64,000 nucleotides of DNA from Blautia sp. An81 (lineage in GTDB: Bacteria; Bacillota; Clostridia; Lachnospirales; Lachnospiraceae), in assembly GCF_002161285.1 (NCBI RefSeq), contig NZ_NFHH01000012.1, forward strand, positions 53,704-117,703, read 5' to 3'. Numbering within the stretch: position 1 is the first letter of the stretch; the number at the start of each line of letters is the position of its first letter. The notes below the pieces were generated by a model, which was given only the letters and a program-made list of their open reading frames with translations, had not been told where the DNA came from and searched no databases. This document shows positions 8,015 to 17,775 of this stretch, piece after piece. A program made the translations under genes and the position numbers.

Positions 8015-9622
8015 TTAAAATAAATTTCTGATTTTTTTCACAATTGCTTCTCCTGTTTTCAGGCCGTCCATGGCTGCGGAAGTTATGCCTCCTGCATAGC
8101 CAGCGCCTTCTCCACAGGGATAAATCCCTTCCACATTACATTGGAAACTATCATCTCTTGGAATCCTCACTGGTGAGGAAGTACGGCTCTCCACACCGGT
8201 AAGAACCATGTCCTTCCGGTCAAAGCCGGGAATGATCTCTCCGAAAGCCTGAATCCCCTCTATCAGTGTCTCGCTGATCTGATCAGGAAAAAGTTTTCGG
8301 AGATTGGAAAAACTCCATGCCCCCTTGGTACAAGGCGTCACCTGACCAAGGACTGAGGAGTCCTGATTCTGGCAGAAGTCTCCGTAAAGCTGAAGAGGAA
8401 TCTTTCCCTGCCCCAGATTCCAGGCTTTCTCTTCCAGCTCCCGCTGAAACTCCACACCAGCCAAAGGTCCCGAACCAGAAAAATCCTCAGGAGTTACAGT
8501 TACGATCAGAGCGCTGTTGGCATTTCGGCTGCCTCTGTCGTGATAACTCATACCGTTAACTGCCAGTCTTCCCGGCTCTGAGGAAGCATTGACTACATAG
8601 CCTCCAGGGCACATGCAGAAACTGTAAATCCCCCGCCCGTTTTTTCCCCGGTGGGTAAGCTTATAGGACGCAGCCCCTAGATTTCCCGGTTCTTCTTTGC
8701 CATACTGGTAGAGGTTGATCATGGTCTGGGGATGTTCTGCTCTAAGTCCTACAGCAAAAGCCTTGGGCTCCATATTGATATTTCTTTTTTCCAGCAGGGA
8801 AAAAGTATCTCTGGCACTGTGGCCTACTGCCAGGACTACGAAAGGCGTAAGGATTTCTTCCTGTCCGTTGACCACTACACCCCTGACTTTTCCTTCTTCT
8901 ATAAGCAAATCCGTTACTTTGCTCCGGAACCGAACCTCTCCCTGGTGTTCTTCAATATAATTCCGGATATTCTTTACGATTTCTACAAGCTGGTCTGTTC
9001 CCAGATGAGGCTTCTGCACATATAAAATCTCTTCCGGGGCACCTGCTCGCACAAAAATATTCAGCACCTCAGTATTCCTTCCCTGGCTGTCCTTTACCAG
9101 GGTATTCAACTTTCCGTCAGAAAAAGTTCCTGCTCCTCCTTCTCCAAACTGCACATTACTCTCTGTGTCCAGGTCTCCTTTTTCCCAAAAGCAGCTTACC
9201 TTTTCCAGACGTTTATCTGCATCATCTCCCCGTTCCAGAACAATGGGACGCAGCCCTGCGCGTGCAAGATAATAAGCGCAGAAAAGGCCAGCCGGACCGC
9301 TGCCTACGATTACTGGCCGGCAGGATTCCAGGTTTTTCATGCTGAGACCTTCCGGTGCTGTCAGATATAAAAATTTTTTTCTTTTAGTTAACATAATGTT
9401 ATTACTGTTAACCTTTTTCAAAACCTTACTTTCTTTTTTCACTGACGCATCAATCGTGTATACAAAATACAATTCTGGTTTTTTTCTGGCATCCAGAGAC
9501 TGCTTCCGGATTTTCCAGGACTGAAGTTCCTGGGGAGATATTTTTAAAGTTTTTAATATTTTTTTCTCCAGATCTTCTCTGGTATGGGAAACAGGCAGCT
9601 TTATCTGCTGTAAAGTCAGCAT
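8015..9622 (-). CDS. NAD(P)/FAD-dependent oxidoreductase (COG2509-type flavoprotein)
   Basis: 535 residues from the ATG at 9622, which has GGAGAGGAG just upstream; the frame stays open to 9859 but that part only overlaps the neighbouring gene. After an N-terminal RNA-binding-like region (about 1-90) comes a dinucleotide-binding fold, GSGPAGLFCAYYLARAG, then ESNVQFGEGGAGTFSDGKL and a C-terminal NVEGIYPCGEGAGYAGGITS FAD motif. The family is a widespread uncharacterised FAD protein, sometimes labelled dehydrogenase. It follows the HI0933-type flavoprotein by four bases, so both are likely made together; substrate unknown. Confidence 0.88.
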   Translation of the reverse strand: MLTLQQIKLPVSHTREDLEKKILKTLKISPQELQSWKIRKQSLDARKKPELYFVYTIDASVKKESKVLKKVNSNNIMLTKRKKFLYLTAPEGLSMKNLESCRPVIVGSGPAGLFCAYYLARAGLRPIVLERGDDADKRLEKVSCFWEKGDLDTESNVQFGEGGAGTFSDGKLNTLVKDSQGRNTEVLNIFVRAGAPEEILYVQKPHLGTDQLVEIVKNIRNYIEEHQGEVRFRSKVTDLLIEEGKVRGVVVNGQEEILTPFVVLAVGHSARDTFSLLEKRNINMEPKAFAVGLRAEHPQTMINLYQYGKEEPGNLGAASYKLTHRGKNGRGIYSFCMCPGGYVVNASSEPGRLAVNGMSYHDRGSRNANSALIVTVTPEDFSGSGPLAGVEFQRELEEKAWNLGQGKIPLQLYGDFCQNQDSSVLGQVTPCTKGAWSFSNLRKLFPDQISETLIEGIQAFGEIIPGFDRKDMVLTGVESRTSSPVRIPRDDSFQCNVEGIYPCGEGAGYAGGITSAAMDGLKTGEAIVKKIRNLF

Positions 9623-9626
9623 GAGC

Positions 9627-10841
9627 TCAACTCCTCTCCTGTAAAGTTTTTCTGATATTCCGAGCAGCGCTTCTCCCTGCCAGGGCTCCTGTAGTCCAGG
9701 CCCACTGCAGATTGTAGCCTCCACAGATACCGTCTGTATCCAGAATCTCTCCTGCCAGATACAGCCCCGGCACCTTTCTGGATTCCAAAGTGTCCGAATA
9801 GACCTCTGAAAGAGGCACGCCTCCAGAACATACCTGGGCCTGCTCATAGGATTTTCCACCAGTAATCTCTATCGGAAATTCCTTGATTTTTTCCGCCAGC
9901 TTTGAGATATCCGGCTTTCCCGTCATCAGCACCTCTGCCAGTTTCTCCGGCAGAAGACCTATCAGAAGTTGTTTTACAGACTTATAAGGGCATTGTTCCT
10001 GTCTGGCTCTGAGGAAAGCCGCCAATCCCTCCCGGTCAAAGTCCGGAAGAAAATCCAGAAGAAGGGTTACCTTAAGCCCCTCTTCTCTCAGACGCACTGC
10101 CCTGCCGCTGACCTGAAACACGGGAATGCCTGAAACTCCATAATCCGTAAGCTGGATTTCTCCCTGGGCCTGGTCAAAAATATGGTTCTCCGCCAAAAGA
10201 GAAACTCTCCCTTCTGTGCGGACTCCTGCCCATTTAGAAAACCAGTTTCCTTTTCCCTTTAAAGGGACCAACGCCGGCAGAGGCGGTATAAGGCTGTGGC
10301 CCAAATTTTTTGCCAGTTCATATCCGCTGCCGTCTGCTCCCTGTATGGCTGAGGCCCGTGAGCCTGCAGACAGGATTACTTTGTCTGCCGGATAGCTCCA
10401 GGTCTCCGTAACCACCAGGAACCCTTCTCCTTCTTTTTTGATATCTTTTACATGCTCTTTGCATTTAATCTTTACCTTTCGGTATCTGGCTTCCATTTCC
10501 AGCAGATCCCGCACACTGGATGCCTGCATACTGGCCGGATAGAGATAGCCTTCTCTGTTTTTCGTATAGACGCCGATCTGAGAGAAAAAGCGAATAGTAT
10601 CCTGGAAAGAAAATCCCTGGAGGATCTCCCAGGCCAGATTCCCTGAAAGGCTGTGATAACAGGAAGGCTCCTGGCAGGTATTGGTGAGATTACATCTTCC
10701 ATTTCCTGTAGCTAAAAGTTTCTTTCCTGTTTTTTCATTATGTTCCAGAAGAGTGACCTCTCCCCCTTCTCTGGCCGCCATAATAGCCGCCATCAGTCCG
10801 GAAGCGCCTCCTCCGATGATACAGATTTTTTTTCTTTCCAT
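9627..10841 (-). CDS. HI0933/BaiN-family flavoprotein (NAD(P)/FAD-dependent oxidoreductase)
   Basis: 404 residues. The N-terminal Rossmann motif IGGGASGLMAAIMAAREGG is followed by the family hallmark KTGKKLLATGNGRCNLTN, and the C-terminus carries GLYLAGEILDTDGICGGYN, which contacts FAD. HI0933-like proteins are common flavoproteins; one member, BaiN, acts in bile-acid 7-dehydroxylation in Clostridium scindens, but most are of unknown function and this copy is in a housekeeping operon, not a bai cluster. It is eleven bases downstream of the PLP-enzyme gene and four upstream of the second flavoprotein. Confidence 0.9.
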   Translation of the reverse strand: MERKKICIIGGGASGLMAAIMAAREGGEVTLLEHNEKTGKKLLATGNGRCNLTNTCQEPSCYHSLSGNLAWEILQGFSFQDTIRFFSQIGVYTKNREGYLYPASMQASSVRDLLEMEARYRKVKIKCKEHVKDIKKEGEGFLVVTETWSYPADKVILSAGSRASAIQGADGSGYELAKNLGHSLIPPLPALVPLKGKGNWFSKWAGVRTEGRVSLLAENHIFDQAQGEIQLTDYGVSGIPVFQVSGRAVRLREEGLKVTLLLDFLPDFDREGLAAFLRARQEQCPYKSVKQLLIGLLPEKLAEVLMTGKPDISKLAEKIKEFPIEITGGKSYEQAQVCSGGVPLSEVYSDTLESRKVPGLYLAGEILDTDGICGGYNLQWAWTTGALAGRSAARNIRKTLQERS

Positions 10842-10852
10842 AGAAGCTCCTA

Positions 10853-12142
10853 TTATTCAGGAAGAGTTACCAGTTTCTTATCCACAAGCTTCTGAAGGGA
10901 CATGAGAATTCCCAGCTTAGCGTGATACCAGGTCAGTCCTCCCTGAAAATATACAGTATAAGGAGGCTTGATCGGGCCGTCTGCAGACAGTTCAATGGAA
11001 GAACCTGAAACAAAAGCACCTGCAGCCATGATCACATCGCTGTCATAGCCAGGCATAGCCCAGGGTTCCGGCTCTACATAGCTGTCCACCGGAGCCGCTG
11101 CCTGGATTCCCTTACAAAATTCAATGACCCCTTCCGGTGTTCCGAAAGTCACTGCCTGGATAATATCATGACGCTCTTCTTTACTGTCCGGAGTCACTGC
11201 AAATCCAAGTCTTTCGTATATATTTGCCGCAAAAATAGCTCCTTTTAAAGCTCCGGCAGTCACAGAAGGAGACAGGAAAAATCCCTGATAAAAGGCTGAA
11301 TTCACGCCCAGACTGGCGCCTACTTCCTTGCCAAGGCCTGGACAGGTAAGCCTGTAAGCAGCGTTTTCCACATATTCTTCTTTTCCTGCAATATAGCCTC
11401 CAATAGGAGCCAGTCCGCCGCCAGGGTTTTTAATAAGGGAACCCACCACTAAGTCGGCCCCAACGTCGCTGGGTTCCAGCCTTTCTACAAATTCTCCGTA
11501 GCAGTTGTCTACCATACAGATCACATCTGATTTGATCCCCTTAATAAAGGAAATCAGCTCTCCAATCTGCTCTACGGAAAAGGTAGGACGGGTCAGATAC
11601 CCTTTGGATCTCTGGATTTCCACAAGTTTTGTGTTTTCATTAATAGCTGCCCGGATTCCATCATAATCAAAGGTTCCGTCTTCCAGAAGCTCTACCTGAC
11701 GGTAAGTCACGCCATACTCTGCCAGAGAGCCTTTCGATGGCCGTATACCGATAACCTCCTCCAAAGTATCATAGGGCTTTCCTACTGGAGAGAGAAGCTC
11801 GTCTCCAGGACGGAGATTTCCTGCCAGAGCCACTGCCAGAGCATGGGTGCCGCAGGCCAGAAGAGGCCGCACCAAGGCAGACTCTGTGTGAAAAGTATCT
11901 GCATATACAGATTCTAAAGTATCTCTTCCCATATCATTATATCCGTATCCCGTAGAAGGATACAGGCAGGCTTCACTGACTTTATTTTTCTGCATGGCAT
12001 GGAGTACCTTAAGCTGGTTGTACTCCGCAGTTTTATCAATTTCGTCAAAGCGGCTTTTCAGTTCTTTTTCTATTTTGTCTCCATAAGCCAGCACCTGAGA
12101 ACTGATGCCCAGTTCCCGGTACATTGCTTCCATTTCACCCAT
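10853..12142 (-). CDS. ynbB: PLP-dependent methionine gamma-lyase-family protein (YnbB, 'aluminium resistance' family)
   Basis: 429 residues, matching the family formerly called aluminium resistance proteins. The fold-type I aminotransferase features are visible: substrate/PLP region LLACGTHALAVALAGNLRPGD, aspartate in MVDNCYGEF and the likely Schiff-base lysine in GSLIKNPGGGLAP. The true substrate is not established. Its ATG overlaps the miaA stop codon (TAATG at 12140-12144), so translation is coupled to miaA, the same neighbour as in several Firmicutes. Confidence 0.9.
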   Translation of the reverse strand: MGEMEAMYRELGISSQVLAYGDKIEKELKSRFDEIDKTAEYNQLKVLHAMQKNKVSEACLYPSTGYGYNDMGRDTLESVYADTFHTESALVRPLLACGTHALAVALAGNLRPGDELLSPVGKPYDTLEEVIGIRPSKGSLAEYGVTYRQVELLEDGTFDYDGIRAAINENTKLVEIQRSKGYLTRPTFSVEQIGELISFIKGIKSDVICMVDNCYGEFVERLEPSDVGADLVVGSLIKNPGGGLAPIGGYIAGKEEYVENAAYRLTCPGLGKEVGASLGVNSAFYQGFFLSPSVTAGALKGAIFAANIYERLGFAVTPDSKEERHDIIQAVTFGTPEGVIEFCKGIQAAAPVDSYVEPEPWAMPGYDSDVIMAAGAFVSGSSIELSADGPIKPPYTVYFQGGLTWYHAKLGILMSLQKLVDKKLVTLPE

Positions 12143-13086
12143 TACAGAATCCCTCTTTTCTTACAGTTTTCCAATATATATTCTAAAATTTTCTTATCAT
12201 CATAATCAAAATCCGGCTTATTCACCCAGATCACATCCTTCTCCCTGCGGAACCAGGTAAGCTGGCGTTTGGCAAAATGCCGGGTATCTCTTTTCAGCAC
12301 ATAAACGGCTTCTTCCAGAGAATATTCTCCTTCAAGATTAGCCAGGATTTCTTTATAGCCCAGTCCCTGCATGGATACCATATCCCTGGTATATCCCATC
12401 TGTGCCAGACGGCGGACTTCTTCTACCAGCCCTTCATCCAGCATCTGGTCCACCCGCCGGTCAATCTTCTCATACAGTCTTTCCCGGTGGTCATTTAAGA
12501 CAAAGTAGGCCGTATTATAGGGAGAAACCTTTTCTCCTTCTCTTTCATTATGAAGAGAAATCTTTTCCCCGGTCAGTTCGTAATATTCCAGCGCCCGGAT
12601 AACCCGTTTAATATTATTGGGATGGATTTTTTCGGCAGATTCCGGGTCCCGCTGGGCCAAAAGTTCATGAAGATATTCCCCTCCCTTTTCCTGGGCAAGG
12701 TTTTCCAATCTTTCTCTTACAGAGGATTTTTCCGTATCCTGAGAAAAGTCAATATCCTTTACCACTGCCTGAATATAAAATCCCGTTCCTCCTGTAAGGA
12801 TAGGGATTTTCCCTTTGGAATAGATTTCTTTCATAGCTTCTTTGGCCATTTCCTGAAAACGGACTACATGAAATTCTTCATCCGGCTCCAGGACATCGAT
12901 AAGATAATGGGGGATACCCTCCATCTCTTCCTTTTTTATCTTGGCGGAACCGATATCCATGTGCTTATATACCTGCATAGAATCTGCAGAAATAATCTCA
13001 CCCTCCACTGCCCTTGCCAAAGCAATGGAAAGGCTGGTTTTTCCTACTGCTGTAGGGCCTGTGAGAACGATCAAAGGCTTTTTCAA
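12142..13086 (-). CDS. miaA: tRNA dimethylallyltransferase MiaA
   Basis: About 314 residues. P-loop GPTAVGKTSLSIALA, the DSMQVYKHMDIGSAK catalytic/substrate loop, GGTGFYIQAVV and the C-terminal TRHFAKRQLTWFR are diagnostic. MiaA attaches the dimethylallyl group to N6 of A37 in tRNAs reading UNN codons; MiaB, encoded upstream in the same operon, then methylthiolates it. The preferred start is TTG at 13086, giving the typical MKKPLIVLTGP start with AGGTGA six bases before; a GTG at 13095 directly abuts the mutL stop and lacks a ribosome site. Confidence 0.96.
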   Translation of the reverse strand: MKKPLIVLTGPTAVGKTSLSIALARAVEGEIISADSMQVYKHMDIGSAKIKKEEMEGIPHYLIDVLEPDEEFHVVRFQEMAKEAMKEIYSKGKIPILTGGTGFYIQAVVKDIDFSQDTEKSSVRERLENLAQEKGGEYLHELLAQRDPESAEKIHPNNIKRVIRALEYYELTGEKISLHNEREGEKVSPYNTAYFVLNDHRERLYEKIDRRVDQMLDEGLVEEVRRLAQMGYTRDMVSMQGLGYKEILANLEGEYSLEEAVYVLKRDTRHFAKRQLTWFRREKDVIWVNKPDFDYDDKKILEYILENCKKRGIL

Positions 13087-13095
13087 AAAAATCAC

Positions 13096-15084
13096 CTACA
13101 CAATTCTTTTAAATTTCTTTTCTAATTCATATTTCGTCATAGATATGATCGTGGGCCTTCCATGGGGACAATGGTAAGGATTTTCCAGCCCCAGCAGTTC
13201 ATCTATAAGTCTGTCCGCTTCCTCAAAGGAAAGGGTGTTATTTCCTTTTACCGCCGCTTTGCATGCAGCCGTGGCGATCCTGCCCGCAATAATATCCAAA
13301 GGCTGTCTGGTATTTTCATTTTCCAGGCTGTCCAGAATCTCTACGAAAAGTTCCTGAACGGAAATCCCGTATATATTTGCGGGAACTCCGTGAATACTGT
13401 ACTCTCTGCCGCCAAATTCTTCAATCTCAAATCCGAATCTTCTAAACACCTCCATATGGGTCTTTAAAAGCATATCTTCCTGGAGGTTCAGAGAAATTAC
13501 CTGAGGAGGAGACACCATCTGGGTAGTCACCTCCCGGCTTTCAAATTCTTTCATAAACCTCTCATAAAGAACCTTTTCATGGGCAGCATGCTGGTCAATA
13601 ATATAAAACTTGTTGTCATATTCTACCAGCCAGTAGGTCTCAAAAAGCTGGCCGATGATCCTGTGCCGGGCCCTGGCTTTTTTCGATAACAGACGGTCAT
13701 CGAAAAGCTCCATCTGCTGAGGGGCCGGCTGAGTCTTTTTCACTTTTTCCTCAGAAGTCAGTAAAGCTTCTTTCAGAGAGGGGCTCGGCTTCTCCAGCGT
13801 TTTAGAGATTTCCGGAGCCGAATCAGCAGGAGGAGTCGGAGGCACCGTGGCAATCCGGATTCCTGAGCTGGTCCTCTCCTCTTTTGTATTTGGAGAAATT
13901 CTTTCTTGTTCCTCTTTATCAGAAGTTCTGTAAGAATTTCTCTCTTCCCTTATCTGCTGGGATAAAGCCGCCTGTTTTTTTCGAAATCCCGTTTCAAAAG
14001 GCTCCGGTGCAGGGCTCTTTATCTGGTTCTTTTTTTCTGCTTTCTGAGCCTCTCTCTTCTCCTTCTGGCTTTCCAGCTCCACCTGAGGAATCATTTCCCG
14101 TCGGGACAAAGTCTGGGTGATCATATCATAAGTAGCGTTGTACACAGCCCCCTGGTTCTGAAACCGGACTTCCATCTTTGTTGGATGGACGTTTACATCA
14201 ATCTCCTCTCCGGAAATGGTATATTGAAGACACACAAAGGGATACTTGTGCTGCATCATATAAGGCTTATAAGCCTCTTCAATGGCTTTCATCAGGATTT
14301 TGCTCTTTACGTATCTTCCGTTAATATAATAATTTTCAAAATTTCGGTTTCCTCTGGAAATCACTGGTTTTCCAATAAATCCCTCTATCAAAATTCCCGG
14401 ACGTTCAAACCGGACTTCCAGCAGCTCTCTGGTAATATCTCTGCCGTATATCCCATAGATGACGTCTTTCAGGTTGGAATTTCCTGAGCTGTGGAGACGC
14501 ATCTGTCCATTTACCATATATTTAAAGGAAATGTCCTGATGAGAAAGAGCAAGCTGTTCCATATAGGCACTGACATAACCGGCCTCTGTCATAGCTGTTT
14601 TTAAAAATTTGGCTCTGGCAGGGGTATTAAAGAACAGGTTCCGTACCAGCATGGTAGTGCCATTTGGGGCGCCGATCTCTTCCAGAGATTTTTCTCTGCC
14701 CCCTTCTATAAGGTACCGAACGCCTGTCATGGCCTCCGAAGTCTTAGTGATCACTTCCATCTGAGACACGGCAGAAATGCTGGAAAGAGCCTCTCCCCGA
14801 AATCCCAGAGAAGAAATCTGAAGCAGGTCCTCCACCTTCTGGATTTTACTGGTAGCATGACGAAGAAAAGCCATAGGTACCTGGTCTTTAGGAATACCAT
14901 TGCCGTTGTCTGTAACACGGATAAAGGAAATACCGCCTTCCTTGATTTCCACAGTTACTGCCGTGGCTCCTGCGTCAATAGCATTTTCCACCAGCTCTTT
15001 TACCACGGAAGCTGGCCGCTCAACCACTTCTCCTGCTGCTATTTTATCAATTGTATTCTGGTCTAATACTGCAATTTCTTTCAC
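13096..15084 (-). CDS. mutL: DNA mismatch repair endonuclease MutL
   Basis: 662 residues. The N-terminal GHKL ATPase has IAAGEVVERPASVVKELVEN, DNGNGIPKDQ and GFRGEALSSI. A low-complexity charged linker (about 340-450) leads to the C-terminal dimerisation domain, which contains the endonuclease metal motif DQHAAHEKVLYER and the CPHGRP motif, so this is a nicking MutL as expected in bacteria without MutH. It is 6 bases downstream of mutS and directly upstream of miaA. Confidence 0.97.
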   Translation of the reverse strand: MKEIAVLDQNTIDKIAAGEVVERPASVVKELVENAIDAGATAVTVEIKEGGISFIRVTDNGNGIPKDQVPMAFLRHATSKIQKVEDLLQISSLGFRGEALSSISAVSQMEVITKTSEAMTGVRYLIEGGREKSLEEIGAPNGTTMLVRNLFFNTPARAKFLKTAMTEAGYVSAYMEQLALSHQDISFKYMVNGQMRLHSSGNSNLKDVIYGIYGRDITRELLEVRFERPGILIEGFIGKPVISRGNRNFENYYINGRYVKSKILMKAIEEAYKPYMMQHKYPFVCLQYTISGEEIDVNVHPTKMEVRFQNQGAVYNATYDMITQTLSRREMIPQVELESQKEKREAQKAEKKNQIKSPAPEPFETGFRKKQAALSQQIREERNSYRTSDKEEQERISPNTKEERTSSGIRIATVPPTPPADSAPEISKTLEKPSPSLKEALLTSEEKVKKTQPAPQQMELFDDRLLSKKARARHRIIGQLFETYWLVEYDNKFYIIDQHAAHEKVLYERFMKEFESREVTTQMVSPPQVISLNLQEDMLLKTHMEVFRRFGFEIEEFGGREYSIHGVPANIYGISVQELFVEILDSLENENTRQPLDIIAGRIATAACKAAVKGNNTLSFEEADRLIDELLGLENPYHCPHGRPTIISMTKYELEKKFKRIV

Positions 15085-15090
15085 AATTTA

Positions 15091-17766
15091 TCACCATCTG
15101 TTTTTCAGCTTATTCTGGAGCCGGTACAGTACATTTAAAGCATCTACCGGACGCAGCTCATCAATTTTAATAGATTTCAGCTCCTCTAATACATCGTCAT
15201 CCTTTACCGTATCAAAAAGAGAAATCTGTTCCATGTCTACCTCGTCATAGTGAACCGGCTGTTTGAGCTTCGTTTTCTTTCCCTCCGAGGCAATATCTTT
15301 CACCGTAGCGGTGATATCCGCACTGACCAGTTCTTCCACCAATTCCTTGGCTCTGTTAATAACTGAATCTGGAACTCCCGCCAATTTAGCCACCTGGATA
15401 CCGTAACTTTTATCTGCACCGCCTTTGACGATCTTACGCAGAAACACAATGTCATCTCCCCGCTCTTTCACGGCGATGCAGTAGTTATTTACTCCCGGCA
15501 GCTTTCCTTCCAGTTCCGTCAGTTCATGATAGTGAGTGGCAAAAAGAGTCTTGGCGCCTAAAAGCTTTGGATTGCTGATGTGTTCGATTACAGCCCATGC
15601 AATGGACAGACCGTCAAAAGTGCTGGTGCCTCTTCCAATTTCATCCAGGATCAGCAGGCTTTTTGCAGTGGCATTCCGCAGGATATTGGCTACTTCTGTC
15701 ATCTCCACCATAAAAGTACTCTGACCACTGGCAAGATCATCAGAAGCTCCTACTCTGGTAAAAATCCGGTCTACAATACCGATATTTGCCTTACTGGCCG
15801 GTACAAAAGAACCAATCTGCGCCATCAAAACAATCAGTGCCGTCTGACGCATGTAAGTGGACTTTCCTGCCATATTGGGGCCTGTAATCACAGATATCCG
15901 GTTCTTTCCGTTATCCAGATAAGTGTCATTAGGAATGAACATGTCATTGGTGATCATCTTCTCCACTACCGGGTGGCGTCCGTCCTTTATGTCGATAATG
16001 CCTTTCGTATTAATCTTTGGCCGGACATATTGATTCCTGGAGGCCACCAATGCCAAAGAAAGATAGGCATCCAGCTTTGCAATAGCCCGGGCAGTTTTTT
16101 GGATACGTTCCACTTCCCCGGCAATCATATTTCTTATCTCAGCAAACCGGTCATATTCCAGAGCATAAAGCTTGTCTTCCGCCCCCAGGATCATATCCTC
16201 CAGTTCCTTTAGCCGGGGAGTAATATACCGCTCAGCATTGGTCAAAGTCTGTTTTCTCGTATAATAATCCGGGACCATATCCTTAAAAGAGTTGGTCACT
16301 TCCAGATAATAGCCGAAAACTTTGTTGAATTTAATCCGCAGGTTTTTAATTCCTGTTTTCTCTCTTTCCTCTGCCTCCAGTTCAGCCAGCCATGTTTTTC
16401 CCTTGGTCTTGGCCTGACGGAAATCATCAATTTGATGATCATAGCCGTCTTTGATGATCCCGCCCTCTTTCATAGCCAAAGGCGGATCTTCTACAATAGC
16501 CTTATCCAGGACCTGGTACAGATCCTGGAGCTCGTCCATATCTTCATAGACTTTCTGCAGCTCCTCGCTCTGAAACTGGGCCAGAAGCCTGCGGATATGG
16601 GGAATCATCCCTATAGAAGTCTTAAAAGCGATCAGATCCCTGGGATTGGCAGACTGATAACTGACCCGGCTGATCAGACGCTCCAGGTCATAAACCGGCC
16701 CCAGATATTCCCGTATTTCTTCCCGGTCCATTTCCTGACGATTAATTTCCTCTACGGCATCCAGACGCCGGTTGATCGCCTCCTGCTCGATCAAAGGCTG
16801 CTCAATAAAAGACCGAAGCATCCTGGCTCCCATGGCGGTTTTGGTTTTATCCAGCACCCAGAGAAGAGACCCTTTTTTTTCTTTTTCCCGCATAGTCTCT
16901 GTCAGCTCCAGGTTTCTCCTGGTAGAGCTGTCGATCAGCATATACTTATCCGTGATATAAGGCGTGATCTCTCGCATATGCTCCAGAGAAGTCTTCTGAG
17001 TCTCCAGAAGATAAGTGAGGAGAGCCCCTGCCGCAATCACTGCACAGTCATAGTCCTTCAATCCAAGCCCTTCCAGCGTACCCACATGAAAATGTTCCTT
17101 TAGCGTCCTGTCACACAGGTCATCATCAAAATACCAGTTATCCAGAGCCGACACAGATATATGGAGCCGGTTTCTCAGCTCTTCCAAATCCACGCCGCTC
17201 ATGCAGAAAGCCTCGTTGCAGATCATTTCCGCCGGGGAAAATTTGTAGATTTCATCCAGAAGATTCCGAAGCTTCTCTACTTCTGTAACCATAAAGGCTC
17301 CTGTGGTCACGTCTGCAAAAGCAATTCCAAAACGGTTGGAGATATAGGCTACGGACATAATATAGTTGTTTTTTGTCTCATCAAGGGCCTGGGTATAGAG
17401 ATTTGTTCCCGGAGTAACTACCCGGATTACTTCCCGCTTTACAATGCCCTTGGCTTTTTTAGGGTCTTCCACCTGCTCGCAGATAGCTACCTTATAGCCT
17501 TTTTCCACCAGCCGGTTAATATAATTGTCCGCAGCATGAAAGGGGACGCCGCACATGGGCGCCCGCTCGGCCAAACCACAGTCCTTTCCCGTCAGGGTTA
17601 ACTCCAGCTCCTGGGATACGGTTTCTGCATCCTCGAAAAACATTTCATAGAAATCGCCCAGACGATAAAATAAAATACAGTCCTTATATTCTTCTTTTGT
17701 CTTTATATAGTGCTGCATCATGGGGGAAACCACAGATACATCCACTTCTTTTATTGAAATTCCCAT
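15091..17766 (-). CDS. mutS: DNA mismatch recognition ATPase MutS
   Basis: 891 residues, a full-length MutS1. The N-terminal mismatch-binding domain has the conserved FYEMFFEDAE (Phe-x-Glu mismatch contact), and the C-terminal ATPase has Walker A GPNMAGKSTYMRQ (Lys635), the STFMVEM motif, Walker B LLILDEIGRGTSTFDG and THYHEL. A C-terminal tail ending near LYRLQNKLKNRW resembles the tetramerisation region. It lies between miaB and mutL with gaps of 6-10 bases, so repair and tRNA modification genes share a transcript. Confidence 0.98.
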   Translation of the reverse strand: MGISIKEVDVSVVSPMMQHYIKTKEEYKDCILFYRLGDFYEMFFEDAETVSQELELTLTGKDCGLAERAPMCGVPFHAADNYINRLVEKGYKVAICEQVEDPKKAKGIVKREVIRVVTPGTNLYTQALDETKNNYIMSVAYISNRFGIAFADVTTGAFMVTEVEKLRNLLDEIYKFSPAEMICNEAFCMSGVDLEELRNRLHISVSALDNWYFDDDLCDRTLKEHFHVGTLEGLGLKDYDCAVIAAGALLTYLLETQKTSLEHMREITPYITDKYMLIDSSTRRNLELTETMREKEKKGSLLWVLDKTKTAMGARMLRSFIEQPLIEQEAINRRLDAVEEINRQEMDREEIREYLGPVYDLERLISRVSYQSANPRDLIAFKTSIGMIPHIRRLLAQFQSEELQKVYEDMDELQDLYQVLDKAIVEDPPLAMKEGGIIKDGYDHQIDDFRQAKTKGKTWLAELEAEEREKTGIKNLRIKFNKVFGYYLEVTNSFKDMVPDYYTRKQTLTNAERYITPRLKELEDMILGAEDKLYALEYDRFAEIRNMIAGEVERIQKTARAIAKLDAYLSLALVASRNQYVRPKINTKGIIDIKDGRHPVVEKMITNDMFIPNDTYLDNGKNRISVITGPNMAGKSTYMRQTALIVLMAQIGSFVPASKANIGIVDRIFTRVGASDDLASGQSTFMVEMTEVANILRNATAKSLLILDEIGRGTSTFDGLSIAWAVIEHISNPKLLGAKTLFATHYHELTELEGKLPGVNNYCIAVKERGDDIVFLRKIVKGGADKSYGIQVAKLAGVPDSVINRAKELVEELVSADITATVKDIASEGKKTKLKQPVHYDEVDMEQISLFDTVKDDDVLEELKSIKIDELRPVDALNVLYRLQNKLKNRW

Positions 17767-17775
17767 TCTGCCTCT

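Noticed and set aside
9623..9859. N-terminal extension of the flavoprotein ending at 8015
   Set aside because: The stretch only overlaps the HI0933-type gene in another frame; the ATG at 9622 with GGAGAGGAG is clearly the start.
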